Shown in pieces: positions 8,381 through 14,806 of a stretch of DNA of 14,806 nucleotides. Numbering within the stretch: position 1 is the stretch's first letter; every line of letters starts with the position of its first letter. The notes under the pieces are model-generated. The model was not told the DNA's origin. It worked only from the letters and a program-made list of their open reading frames with translations, and searched no databases. This stretch comes from Geodermatophilaceae bacterium (GTDB lineage Bacteria > Actinomycetota > Actinomycetes > Mycobacteriales > Geodermatophilaceae). The translations under genes were made by a program, and so were the position numbers. The stretch spans positions 1 through 14,806 of the forward strand of contig JACCUM010000443.1 in NCBI GenBank assembly GCA_013811805.1, written 5' to 3'.

Positions 8381-8599
8381 GTGAGCCCAACCAGCACCGC
8401 CGACGAAACCCCCAGCTACGAGTCAGCCCGTGACGAACTCGCCGCCATCGTGGTTGCTCTCGAAGGCGGTGGTCAGACTCTGGAGCAGGCGCTGACCTTG
8501 TGGGAACGCGGGGAGGTGCTGGCAGCGATCTGCCAGGGCTGGCTGGACAACGCGCGGGAGCGTCTGGAAACGGCCAGGAGCACCCCCACCGACACCTGA
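8381..8599 (+). CDS. xseB: Exodeoxyribonuclease VII small subunit
   Basis: Small helical subunit that coats the coiled arms of XseA and is needed for exonuclease VII activity. The 72-residue protein contains the family pattern YESARDELAAIVVALEGGG (13-31), QTLEQALTLWERGEVLAAIC and LDNARERLE: two helices that form a hairpin. GTG at 8381 is the start; an ATG at 8373 is out of frame. No ribosome binding site is visible, but a GATAAT hexamer lies 6 nt upstream. The gene lies 18 nt after xseA in the same direction and ends 30 nt from the stop of the convergent DUF4245 gene. Confidence 0.95.
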   Translation: MSPTSTADETPSYESARDELAAIVVALEGGGQTLEQALTLWERGEVLAAICQGWLDNARERLETARSTPTDT

Positions 8600-8650
8600 C
8601 CCCTACGGGGACGGCTTTGCCTCGAAGGGTCAGCCGCGGTAGGGGGTCAG
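8596..8650. terminator. Nested inverted repeat between convergent xseB and DUF4245 genes
   Basis: CTGACCCCTA (8596-8605) pairs with TAGGGGGTCAG (8640-8650) apart from one bulged G, and CGGCT (8612-8616) pairs with AGCCG (8632-8636) inside it. The two arms contain the end of xseB and the last codons of the DUF4245 gene, so the fold works for transcripts from both sides. CCCC-TAC-GGGG at 8601-8610 offers a competing small hairpin. No T-run, so bidirectional termination is inferred from position. Confidence 0.35.
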
Positions 8651-9187
8651 CGACGCGGCCAGGGTGCGGAGTTCGTCCTGGCTCGCGCTGCCGGTGACCA
8701 GGAGTCGCAGGCCACCGGTGCCCGACAGGTAGAGCCGCTCGTTCCGGCTGGTGCTGAACTCCTCCCAGGCTTGCCCGGCGATCGTGAGCGCTGCGCCTGG
8801 GTCCGCGCCCTGCAGCAGACTGTCGATCAGCGCGGCGGTTGGATCGGTGCTCACGACGTACCGGGCGAAGTTCTGCTCCGGAGTGAGGTAGCCGATCGTG
8901 AGCGTGACCAGACCGGGCTGTCCGTCTGCCGGGGCGTCGACCTCCGCACTGGTCGGGCGCCATGTCTCGGCCAGTTCCGGTACGGGAAGTGCGACAAGGG
9001 CGAGGGACGCGGCGTACCTGATCGAGTTGGACGGGTCGATCTCAAGGACCGGATCCGTGACCTGCGGAGAACAGAAGTAGGCCAACGCCAACACCATGAG
9101 CACGAGCGGCAGCATCGAACGCAGCATGTTTGCCGCGGTCAGCTTCGCGAGCCTGCCCGACGGCGCGACCGTGGGCTCCGCTGCCAT
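8630..9187 (-). CDS. DUF4245 domain protein, membrane anchored
   Basis: A 185-residue protein of unknown function from a family found mainly in actinobacteria. It has a short N-terminal cytoplasmic part, one transmembrane helix at about 22-39 (LRSMLPLVLMVLALAYF) and an extracytoplasmic domain. Family features: TWRPTS (76-81), LTIGYLTPEQNFARYVVST (96-114), GQAWEEFSTSR and the closing LLVTGSASQDELRTLAASL. The open frame continues upstream to 9448, but that part is antisense to glpX. ATG at 9187 is chosen because it gives the normal family length and leaves the divergent promoter region free. No Shine-Dalgarno is seen; AATCCT ends 6 nt upstream, so the mRNA may be leaderless. Divergence from glpX is also seen in M. 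tuberculosis (Rv1100 and Rv1099c). Confidence 0.88.
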   Translation of the reverse strand: MAAEPTVAPSGRLAKLTAANMLRSMLPLVLMVLALAYFCSPQVTDPVLEIDPSNSIRYAASLALVALPVPELAETWRPTSAEVDAPADGQPGLVTLTIGYLTPEQNFARYVVSTDPTAALIDSLLQGADPGAALTIAGQAWEEFSTSRNERLYLSGTGGLRLLVTGSASQDELRTLAASLTPYRG

Positions 9188-9239
9188 GTCACTAGGATTG
9201 CAGCAGCCCCAGGCCAGAGGGCAACCCAGGGAGCCGCCC
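9188..9239. promoter_or_regulatory. Divergent promoter region of the DUF4245 gene and glpX
   Basis: A 52-bp gap holding a near-palindromic CTAGGATT (9192-9199). Read on the plus strand it gives TAGGAT (9193-9198), a good -10 for glpX, with a leader that includes the glpX ribosome binding site. Read on the minus strand it gives AATCCT, ending 6 nt before the DUF4245 ATG. The two -10 candidates overlap, so polymerases could not use both at once. No -35 match was found on either side. Confidence 0.4.
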
Positions 9240-10280
9240 ATGCCCGAACCCGCGCCAGCACCCGTTCCCGGCGAGATGCCCGCCCCCGATCGCAACCTCG
9301 CGATGGAACTCGTCCGGGTGACCGAGGCTGCGGCGATGTCAGCCGGTCGGTGGGTCGGGCGCGGCGACAAGAACGGCGGGGACGGCGCCGCGGTGGATGC
9401 GATGCGCAAGCTCATCGGCACCGTCTCGATGAACGGCATCGTCGTCATCGGCGAGGGCGAGAAGGATCAAGCCCCGATGCTCTACAACGGCGAGCACGTC
9501 GGGGACGGCACCGGCCCGTTCTGCGACGTCGCTGTCGACCCGATTGACGGCACCACGTTGATGGCCGACGGAATGCCCAACGCCATCGCCGTGCTCGCGG
9601 TGGCCGAGCGAGGCGCGATGTACGACCCGTCGGCCGTCTTCTACATGGAGAAACTCGCCGTGGGACCGGATGCGGTTGGCGTGGTGGACATCACCGCTCC
9701 GGTGGCCGAGAACATTCGCCGCGTGGCGAAGGCCAAGAACAGCCATGTCGCCGATGTCACGGTCTGCATTCTCGCCCGACCGCGGCACGACTCGCTCGTT
9801 CAGGAGGTCCGCGAGGCCGGCGCGCGGATCCACTTCATCTCCGACGGCGATGTGGCCGGAGCTATCTCGGCCGCCCGGGAATCCACCGGCGTCGACATGC
9901 TGATGGGCATCGGCGGTACACCGGAGGGCATCATCACCGCCTGCGCCCTCAAGTGCATGGGCGGAGAGATGCAGGCCCGCCTCTGGCCCCGCGACGACGA
10001 GGAACGGCGCAAGGCCCTCGACGCCGGTCATGACCTAGACCGGGTGCTCCACAACGACGACCTGGTCAGCGGAGACAACGTCTTCTTCGTCGCCACGGGC
10101 ATCACCGACGGCGACCTGCTGCGGGGCGTGCACTTCCGGTCCGGCGGGGCCACGACCCAATCCCTGGTCATGCGCTCCCGGTCGGGCACTATCCGCCAGA
10201 TCGAGAGCTGGCACCGCCTGGAGAAACTGCGCGCATATTCCTCGATCGACTTCGAGCACGCTGGCGGCGTACCCACCTAG
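9240..10280 (+). CDS. glpX: Class II fructose-1,6-bisphosphatase
   Basis: Hydrolyses fructose-1,6-bisphosphate to fructose-6-phosphate, the committed gluconeogenic step, using divalent metal. The 346-residue length is typical. Motifs: RNLAMELVRVTEAAAMSAGRW near the N-terminus; RGDKNGGDGAAVDAMR (41-56), whose first Asp is a metal ligand; GEGEKDQAPMLYNGE (71-85); AVDPIDGTTL (98-107); SDGDVAGAI (201-209); and GIGGTPEGIITACALKCMGG (223-242), with the catalytic-site Glu in GTPEG. The ATG at 9240 has a GGGAG ribosome binding site 6 nt upstream; an in-frame start at 9096 lies inside the divergent gene and is rejected. The first ~16 residues are Pro-rich extension. Its stop shares CTAG with the stop of the convergent chimeric gene. 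In several actinobacteria fumarase is next to glpX; here that position is occupied by the rearranged segment. Confidence 0.97.
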   Translation: MPEPAPAPVPGEMPAPDRNLAMELVRVTEAAAMSAGRWVGRGDKNGGDGAAVDAMRKLIGTVSMNGIVVIGEGEKDQAPMLYNGEHVGDGTGPFCDVAVDPIDGTTLMADGMPNAIAVLAVAERGAMYDPSAVFYMEKLAVGPDAVGVVDITAPVAENIRRVAKAKNSHVADVTVCILARPRHDSLVQEVREAGARIHFISDGDVAGAISAARESTGVDMLMGIGGTPEGIITACALKCMGGEMQARLWPRDDEERRKALDAGHDLDRVLHNDDLVSGDNVFFVATGITDGDLLRGVHFRSGGATTQSLVMRSRSGTIRQIESWHRLEKLRAYSSIDFEHAGGVPT

Positions 10281-10885
10281 GTCTTACTCCCGACGCGGTC
10301 GAGGTAGGCGTTGGCAAATCGGCCGCGCGGATCGACAGTGTCCCGAACGGCGAGAAACTCGTGGAAGCGCGGGTAGCGAGCACCGAGGGAGTCCGCGTCC
10401 TGGTAGTGCACCTTTCCCCAGTGCGGGCGACCGTCCAGGTCTCTCATGACGGCCTCGACCGCACGGAAGTACTTCTCGTACGGCTGCCACTTGTACATGT
10501 GCACCGCAAGATAGGCCGAGTACCGACCGGACGCTGTGGAGAGAGGGATGTCGTCCGCGGCGGTGAATCGGACCTCGACCGGAAAGGACACCCGCAGGTG
10601 GTGCGAGTCGATCATCCGTCGGATGCCGACGATGGCGGCTCGGACGGCCTCGGCCGGCACGCCGTACTCCATCTCGACGAAGCGCGGGCACAACCAGATG
10701 CTGGCCGGTCCGAGATCGGTGATGGCGAAGCCGAAGTTCAGGAAGATGCCCGTGGTGATGGAAATGATCGAGAACGCCACGGAGAAGACCGCGAACAGGC
10801 AGAGCACCCGCTTGAGCTCCTGGCGGTATCCGAATTCGTTGACCGCAGCTTCCTCGGTCCCTGACGCAATCTGGTTCGCTGACAT
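10277..10885 (-). CDS. Chimeric remnant: APC permease N-terminus fused to lactone-oxidase C-terminus
   Basis: A 202-residue frame from two unrelated families. Residues 1-64 look like the N-terminus of an amino-acid/GABA-type APC permease: FGYRQELKR (18-26), then the first transmembrane helix with AFSIISITTGIFLNFGFAIT (37-56), and GPASIW (59-64). From about residue 68 (RFVEMEYGVPAEAV) to the end it matches the C-terminal part of D-arabinono-1,4-lactone oxidase, including HWGK (155-158), the HWxK motif of aldonolactone oxidoreductases, and the ending FLAVRDTVDPRGRFANAYLDRV. The oxidase FAD domain and most of the permease are absent, so neither activity is expected. The join is at about 10684-10696 and keeps the frame. 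Start and GGGAGG ribosome binding site (8 nt upstream) look intact, so it may still be translated as a one-helix membrane protein. Most simply a deletion scar between two former neighbour genes; an assembly error is possible. Confidence 0.8.
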   Translation of the reverse strand: MSANQIASGTEEAAVNEFGYRQELKRVLCLFAVFSVAFSIISITTGIFLNFGFAITDLGPASIWLCPRFVEMEYGVPAEAVRAAIVGIRRMIDSHHLRVSFPVEVRFTAADDIPLSTASGRYSAYLAVHMYKWQPYEKYFRAVEAVMRDLDGRPHWGKVHYQDADSLGARYPRFHEFLAVRDTVDPRGRFANAYLDRVGSKT

Positions 10886-10951
10886 GGCCCCGGCCTCCCG
10901 GCTGCGGCGGCCTGGGGCTGTGCCAGGGCTGCCGCGGCATCTTCGCGAGAC

Positions 10952-11016
10952 AGCATGAGACGTGCGGGCCAAGTTGGTCAAACGTCTAGGACAACTGACC
11001 TAATCGGCCGTATCCT
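10952..11016. promoter_or_regulatory. Divergent promoters with inverted-repeat operator candidate, TetR / chimeric gene
   Basis: Minus strand: TTGACC (10976-10981) and CATGCT (10952-10957) with an 18-nt spacer could drive the chimeric gene. Plus strand: AGGACA (10989-10994) and TATCCT (11011-11016) with a 16-nt spacer could drive the TetR gene. GGTCA (10976-10980) and TGACC (10996-11000) form an inverted repeat with a 15-nt spacer, and AGTTG/CAACT (10972-10976, 10991-10995) adds a second overlapping symmetry. Binding there would cover the minus -35 and overlap the plus -35 region. This is the usual layout of a TetR regulator controlling itself and a divergent transporter gene. Confidence 0.4.
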
Positions 11017-11053
11017 CAGGCCTTCGACGACAGCTGCGGATAGGGAGATGGTC

Positions 11054-11674
11054 GTGGGTCGGGTCACCGCGCAGGACCGGCGCCAGCAGCTGATCGACGC
11101 CGCGATTCGAGTCGCGGAGCGGGAGGGCATCGCGGCCACGACCACCCGCCGGATAGCGGCCGAGGCCGGCGCGCGGCTGGCGACGGTGCACTATTGCTTC
11201 CGATCGAAACAGGAGCTCCTCGAGGGCGTGCTCAGTGCGATCATCACCGAACTGAGCGAGGCGGCCCGGGGGCATGTTCGCCCGGGACACGATGCCAGGA
11301 CGCTCCTGCACGACGGGATGCGGGCACTGTGGGTCATCGTCGAGAAGGAGCCCGGCAAACAGCAGCTGACCTACGAGCTCACGCACTATGCGCTACGTCA
11401 GCCGGGCATGGAGAGCTTTGCCCAGTGGCAGTACGAAACGTCGTACGCCGCGTGCGCAGCGCACCTGGAAGGTGTGGCGGCTGCAGCTGGAATCGTCTGG
11501 TCTCTTCCGTTGCCGGTGCTCACCCGGATGCTGATGACCGTCATCGACGGCGTGGTCCTCGGCTGGCTCGTCGATCGGGACAGTCTCTCGGCCGTGGCCG
11601 CCCTCGATGCGCTGACCGACCTGCTGGCCACCCTGGCGGTGCAACCGAATGGAGCGGCGCACCCGAATGGATGA
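11054..11674 (+). CDS. TetR/AcrR family transcriptional regulator
   Basis: A 206-residue one-component repressor-type protein. The N-terminal helix-turn-helix is clear: RRQQLIDAAIRVAEREGIAA, then TTTRRIAAEAGARLATVHYCF (29-49) and SKQELLEGVLSAII. Residues ~65-195 are the helical ligand and dimer domain, with no recognisable ligand signature. The GTG at 11054 is preferred because AGGGAG (11042-11047) sits 6 nt before it; an ATG at 11048 directly abuts that site, and a further in-frame ATG at 10955 would place the operator inside the gene. It diverges from the permease/oxidase chimera, so its original target was probably that transport/oxidation locus, now mostly deleted. If so it may now regulate little besides itself. 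The inducer cannot be read from the sequence. Confidence 0.88.
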   Translation: MGRVTAQDRRQQLIDAAIRVAEREGIAATTTRRIAAEAGARLATVHYCFRSKQELLEGVLSAIITELSEAARGHVRPGHDARTLLHDGMRALWVIVEKEPGKQQLTYELTHYALRQPGMESFAQWQYETSYAACAAHLEGVAAAAGIVWSLPLPVLTRMLMTVIDGVVLGWLVDRDSLSAVAALDALTDLLATLAVQPNGAAHPNG

Positions 11675-11888
11675 GCGCCCAGCGAGTTCCTGCCGAGGAT
11701 CCCGGGCACCCCGCTGATCAAGCTACCTGCCTCGACGATCTTCGGCGACGTACGCGTAGCAGTGCTGGGGTGCCGCAAGCCGCATCGATCTGGCGGCGGG
11801 CACTGGGTCGACGCAGGCCGGTCCCGCCGGAGCCTCCCGCCCCCTCGACCTAGTCAGGCCCGGTCGGATGCAAGTAGCGTCCGACCCG
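11675..11888. other. Intergenic region between TetR gene and citrate synthase, possible gene remnant
   Basis: About 210 nt without an assigned gene. Directly after the TetR stop, the same frame stays open and has gene-like G/C-ending codons for roughly 35 codons, reading PSEFLPRIPGTPLIKLPAST and then FGDVRVAVLG. There is no start codon there. The pattern PR-x-x-G then LP then V-x-V-A-V-x-G loosely recalls the N-terminus of agmatinase-type ureohydrolases, which sometimes accompany permeases and TetR regulators, but the match is weak. The rest reads as plain GC-rich spacer with the citrate synthase promoter somewhere inside. Confidence 0.3.
11862..11886 (+). promoter_or_regulatory. Inverted repeat and -10-like hexamer just before citrate synthase start
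   Basis: GGTCGGA (11862-11868) and TCCGACC (11880-11886) are perfect 7-bp arms around 11 nt. TAGCGT (11875-11880), a TANNNT match, lies within it and ends 8 nt before the ATG at 11889, where no Shine-Dalgarno is seen. The repeat could be an operator over the core promoter or, if transcription starts upstream, a hairpin near the start codon. Speculative beyond the observed symmetry. Confidence 0.3.
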
Positions 11889-13229
<1,341 letters not shown>

Positions 13230-13253
13230 CCGCTGTCCGGCGCGTTGGCCGAC

Positions 13254-13844
13254 CTAGAAGATGTCCACACACAGGCGCTGTCGTACATCGGCTACCGGAA
13301 CGCGACCACCGCAGGTGTTCCCGTAGCTCTCGTACTCCGACCCCACCGGGGACACCCGGAAGAGTTCGTCACAAGCACCCATGTCGCCGTCGAAACAGCT
13401 CTGCGCCAGCGAGTTCAACGCTGAATCGTCCCCGGGCACCACAGGCGTCGGCTCCGGTAACCGGTTGGCCAGCAGCACCGCCACGACGATCGCCCCGACT
13501 GCCACGACGGCCACAACGATGGCGATCAGCAACGTCCGCCGGGACTTCGGCGGCGGCCAGTAGCTACCCGCCCCGCCCCCGTCCGGGAATCCACTCGGCG
13601 GTGGGGCCCCAGAGACGTCTGCGGACCAGCCCGATTCCGGGGCCCCCGCCGGTCCCAGGGAGCCAGCAGGCGGCGGAGGAGCGCCGTAGGAGCCAGGGGA
13701 GGTTGGCGGAGGCAATGCACTGTACGACTCCGGGTGTGCAGGCCCGGGGGCAGCGCCGTACAGGCCCGGTTCCGGGGTGCGGTCGCCACTCGGGTCAGCG
13801 GGTCGGTACCGATCCGGGTCCGGGTCGTGCCCTGAATGAGTCAT
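13254..13844 (-). CDS. Single-pass membrane protein with four-cysteine extracytoplasmic domain (paralogue 1)
   Basis: Function unknown. The 196-residue protein has a Pro/Gly/Ser/Tyr-rich cytoplasmic segment (1-100, with PPPTSPGSYGAPPPPAGS), a basic KSRR before one transmembrane helix (~104-126), a short Pro-rich linker and a small C-terminal domain (141-196). That domain contains C150, C158, C178 and C192 in LAQSCFDGDMGACDELF, then SPVGSEYESYGNTCGGR and VRQRLCVDIF, spaced C-x7-C-x19-C-x13-C. Similar domains ending in TCGGR-like motifs are attached to many actinobacterial membrane proteins and kinases; disulphide bonding outside the cell is likely but inferred. The ATG has a GGGGAG ribosome binding site 5 nt upstream. 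It lies 34 nt after the stop of the upstream paralogue, so the two are probably one operon. Confidence 0.85.
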   Translation of the reverse strand: MTHSGHDPDPDRYRPADPSGDRTPEPGLYGAAPGPAHPESYSALPPPTSPGSYGAPPPPAGSLGPAGAPESGWSADVSGAPPPSGFPDGGGAGSYWPPPKSRRTLLIAIVVAVVAVGAIVVAVLLANRLPEPTPVVPGDDSALNSLAQSCFDGDMGACDELFRVSPVGSEYESYGNTCGGRVPVADVRQRLCVDIF

Positions 13845-13878
13845 CGGCTCTCCCCCATGTGTCGGTGACGTCGCTGGG

Positions 13879-14715
13879 TCAGGCGTCGGGATAGATCTCG
13901 ACGCAGAAGCGCTGCGCGACCTCGTCCTCGGTCAACCGCGCTCCGCAGGTGAACGCATAGTCGAAGAATGGCTCCAGCTCCGGCGTGGGGTCGGGGTTGT
14001 CCACGTCCGGCCCGGCCGTCGCCTCGTACAGGTCGTCGCAGGCCCGCGGGTCGCCGTCGAAGCATGCCTGCGCCAGCCCGTCGATGTCCGGGTCTCCGCT
14101 TCCGGTTGGTGCGGGACTGCCGGCGGGCGGCAGCGGACCACTCTCGGGCGTGGGCTCCAGGGGGTCCGTGGACTCCTCGGTGGTCTCGTCTTCGGTCGTC
14201 TCCTCCGAAGACTCTTCCGTGGCTTCCTCCGTGGATTCCTCCGAAGGGTCATCGGTAGGCGCTTGGGACGACGACGACGTCGTGGCCACCGGGGTCGGGT
14301 CGTCGTCCTGGAGCAGGAAGAACAGACCTACGCCACCGAGCACGAGAAGCAGGACCAGGCCCCCGATGATCCAGGGCAGCGGCGACTTGCTCGTCGGCGG
14401 TGGCCCAACGGGCCCGCCGTACCCGCCTTGCTCGGGGTACCCGCCTTGATCGGGGTACCCGGCCGGCTGGCCCCACGCCGGTGCTGGCTGGCCGTGCCCA
14501 CCCTGTGCCTGAGGAAGCTGTTCAGTCGGCTGGTACAAGTTCGGCTGGCCTTCGTAGGAGGGCTGACCGTATTGCTGGGTCGGATCGGGGGGACCGGAAG
14601 ACCACCCGCTCTGGGATTGCCCGCCCGAACCTGGCGGACCGCCCTGCGGGTTGTAGCCGCGATCGCCGGGCTGAGGATTACCGCCCTGGGGCGGCTGATT
14701 CGGTGGCATCGACAC
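13879..14715 (-). CDS. Single-pass membrane protein with four-cysteine extracytoplasmic domain (paralogue 2)
   Basis: Function unknown; clear paralogue of the gene downstream. Order in the 278-residue protein: a Gly/Pro/Gln-rich cytoplasmic segment (1-112) with YPDQGGYPEQGG repeats, a transmembrane helix (~114-135), a very acidic Ser/Thr/Glu linker (~143-190, dominated by EEST and EETT runs), a Pro/Ser hinge, then the cysteine domain (209-278). C218, C226, C257 and C271 occur in LAQACFDGDPRACDDLY, FDYAFTCGAR and VAQRFCVEIYPDA, spaced C-x7-C-x30-C-x13-C; the middle loop is 11 residues longer than in paralogue 1. The linker would hold the domain away from the membrane. The start is GTG at 14715, or ATG at 14709 two codons later; no ribosome binding site is seen, but TACGGT lies 5 nt before the GTG, which favours a leaderless mRNA. 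Confidence 0.85.
   Translation of the reverse strand: MSMPPNQPPQGGNPQPGDRGYNPQGGPPGSGGQSQSGWSSGPPDPTQQYGQPSYEGQPNLYQPTEQLPQAQGGHGQPAPAWGQPAGYPDQGGYPEQGGYGGPVGPPPTSKSPLPWIIGGLVLLLVLGGVGLFFLLQDDDPTPVATTSSSSQAPTDDPSEESTEEATEESSEETTEDETTEESTDPLEPTPESGPLPPAGSPAPTGSGDPDIDGLAQACFDGDPRACDDLYEATAGPDVDNPDPTPELEPFFDYAFTCGARLTEDEVAQRFCVEIYPDA
14421..14456 (-). repeat. Two 18-nt direct repeats in the Gly/Pro-rich segment of paralogue 2
   Basis: 14421-14438 and 14439-14456 are copies of ACCCGCCTTGNTCGGGGT differing at one base. On the coding (minus) strand each encodes a six-residue unit of the YP(D/E)QGG type. A more diverged third unit follows at about 14457. Length variation here would change the cytoplasmic segment without breaking the frame. 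Confidence 0.7.
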
Positions 14716-14720
14716 GCGCG

Positions 14721-14726
14721 CGACCG
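14721..14726 (-). promoter_or_regulatory. Candidate -10 element upstream of paralogue 2
   Basis: On the minus strand TACGGT (TANNNT) ends 5 nt before the GTG at 14715. No -35 match is visible. It lies in the 53-nt gap after the stop of the gene fragment at the window edge, so the pair of downstream paralogues could have its own promoter. Confidence 0.3.
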
Positions 14727-14768
14727 TACAGCACAGGCACCCCTACCGATGCACCCACCGGCGCCGGA

Positions 14769-14806
14769 TCAGGGAAAGAGGAAGGTGAACACGCAGAGCC
14801 CGACTT
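14769..14806 (-). CDS. C-terminal end of a probable third cysteine-domain paralogue (cut by window edge)
   Basis: Reading in from the right edge on the minus strand, one frame gives VGLCVFTFLFP and a TGA stop (14769-14771). This fits the ends of the two neighbouring genes: LCVDIF in paralogue 1 and FCVEIYPDA in paralogue 2, where the Cys is the fourth conserved one. Paralogue 2 and this fragment both have seven residues after that Cys. It is on the same strand, 53 nt before the next start. Only 11 residues are visible, so the assignment rests on a short match plus position. Confidence 0.5.
   Translation of the reverse strand, partial: VGLCVFTFLFP

Noticed and set aside
9188..9448. N-terminal extension of the DUF4245 gene by 87 codons
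   Set aside because: It would overlap the glpX start antisense, exceeds the family length and contains no signal or domain; the ATG at 9187 is better.
10955..11053. Earlier ATG starts for the TetR gene (10955 and 11048)
   Set aside because: The first places promoter and operator inside the gene; the second has the AGGGAG site directly abutting it, while the GTG at 11054 has it at proper spacing. The difference between 11048 and 11054 remains uncertain.

Overview
The window is GC-rich, tightly packed bacterial DNA. Codons end mostly in G or C, several genes start with GTG, and several starts look leaderless (an AT-rich -10-like hexamer 5-8 nt upstream and no ribosome binding site). The gene set (DUF6542, DUF4245, an Rv1109c-type lipid-droplet-associated protein, an Ada-AlkA fusion beside ogt) points to an actinomycete (Actinomycetota). 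Propionibacteriales is my best guess from general look only. No tRNA, rRNA, CRISPR array, insertion sequence or phage gene was recognised.

Layout. Left edge: a 17-bp inverted repeat with nested palindromes, then ychF (minus). Next, on the plus strand, come an Ada-AraC-AlkA fusion and ogt (overlapping by ATGA), rmuC and a DUF6542 membrane protein. ispH (minus) diverges from a plus-strand run of lipid-droplet-associated protein, xseA and xseB. A DUF4245 gene (minus) faces xseB and diverges from glpX (plus). The order ychF, DUF6542, ispH, Rv1109c-like, xseA, xseB, then DUF4245 beside glpX, matches the Mycobacterium tuberculosis Rv1112-Rv1099c neighbourhood from memory. It is a conserved actinobacterial backbone with alkylation-repair genes inserted between ychF and rmuC.

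Beyond glpX the order breaks down. A short minus-strand gene joins the first ~64 residues of an APC-type amino-acid permease, in frame, to the last ~135 residues of a D-arabinono-1,4-lactone oxidase. It diverges from a TetR regulator across an inverted-repeat operator candidate. This looks like the scar of a deletion that removed most of a transport/oxidation locus and left its promoter, operator and regulator. Citrate synthase (plus) follows.

Right end: two minus-strand genes for single-pass membrane proteins with a low-complexity N-terminus and a four-cysteine C-terminal domain. The last 11 codons of what seems to be a third member sit at the window edge, so this is probably the end of a tandem paralogue array.

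Functional themes are alkylation damage repair (Ada-AlkA, Ogt), nucleolytic DNA processing (RmuC, exonuclease VII), isoprenoid precursor synthesis (IspH) and central carbon metabolism (GlpX, citrate synthase). I see no obvious new defence or biosynthetic system. The most unusual items are the chimeric permease/oxidase gene, the frame-shifted 21-nt repeat at the xseA 3' end, the tandem cysteine-domain proteins and the nested palindromic repeat at the left edge.
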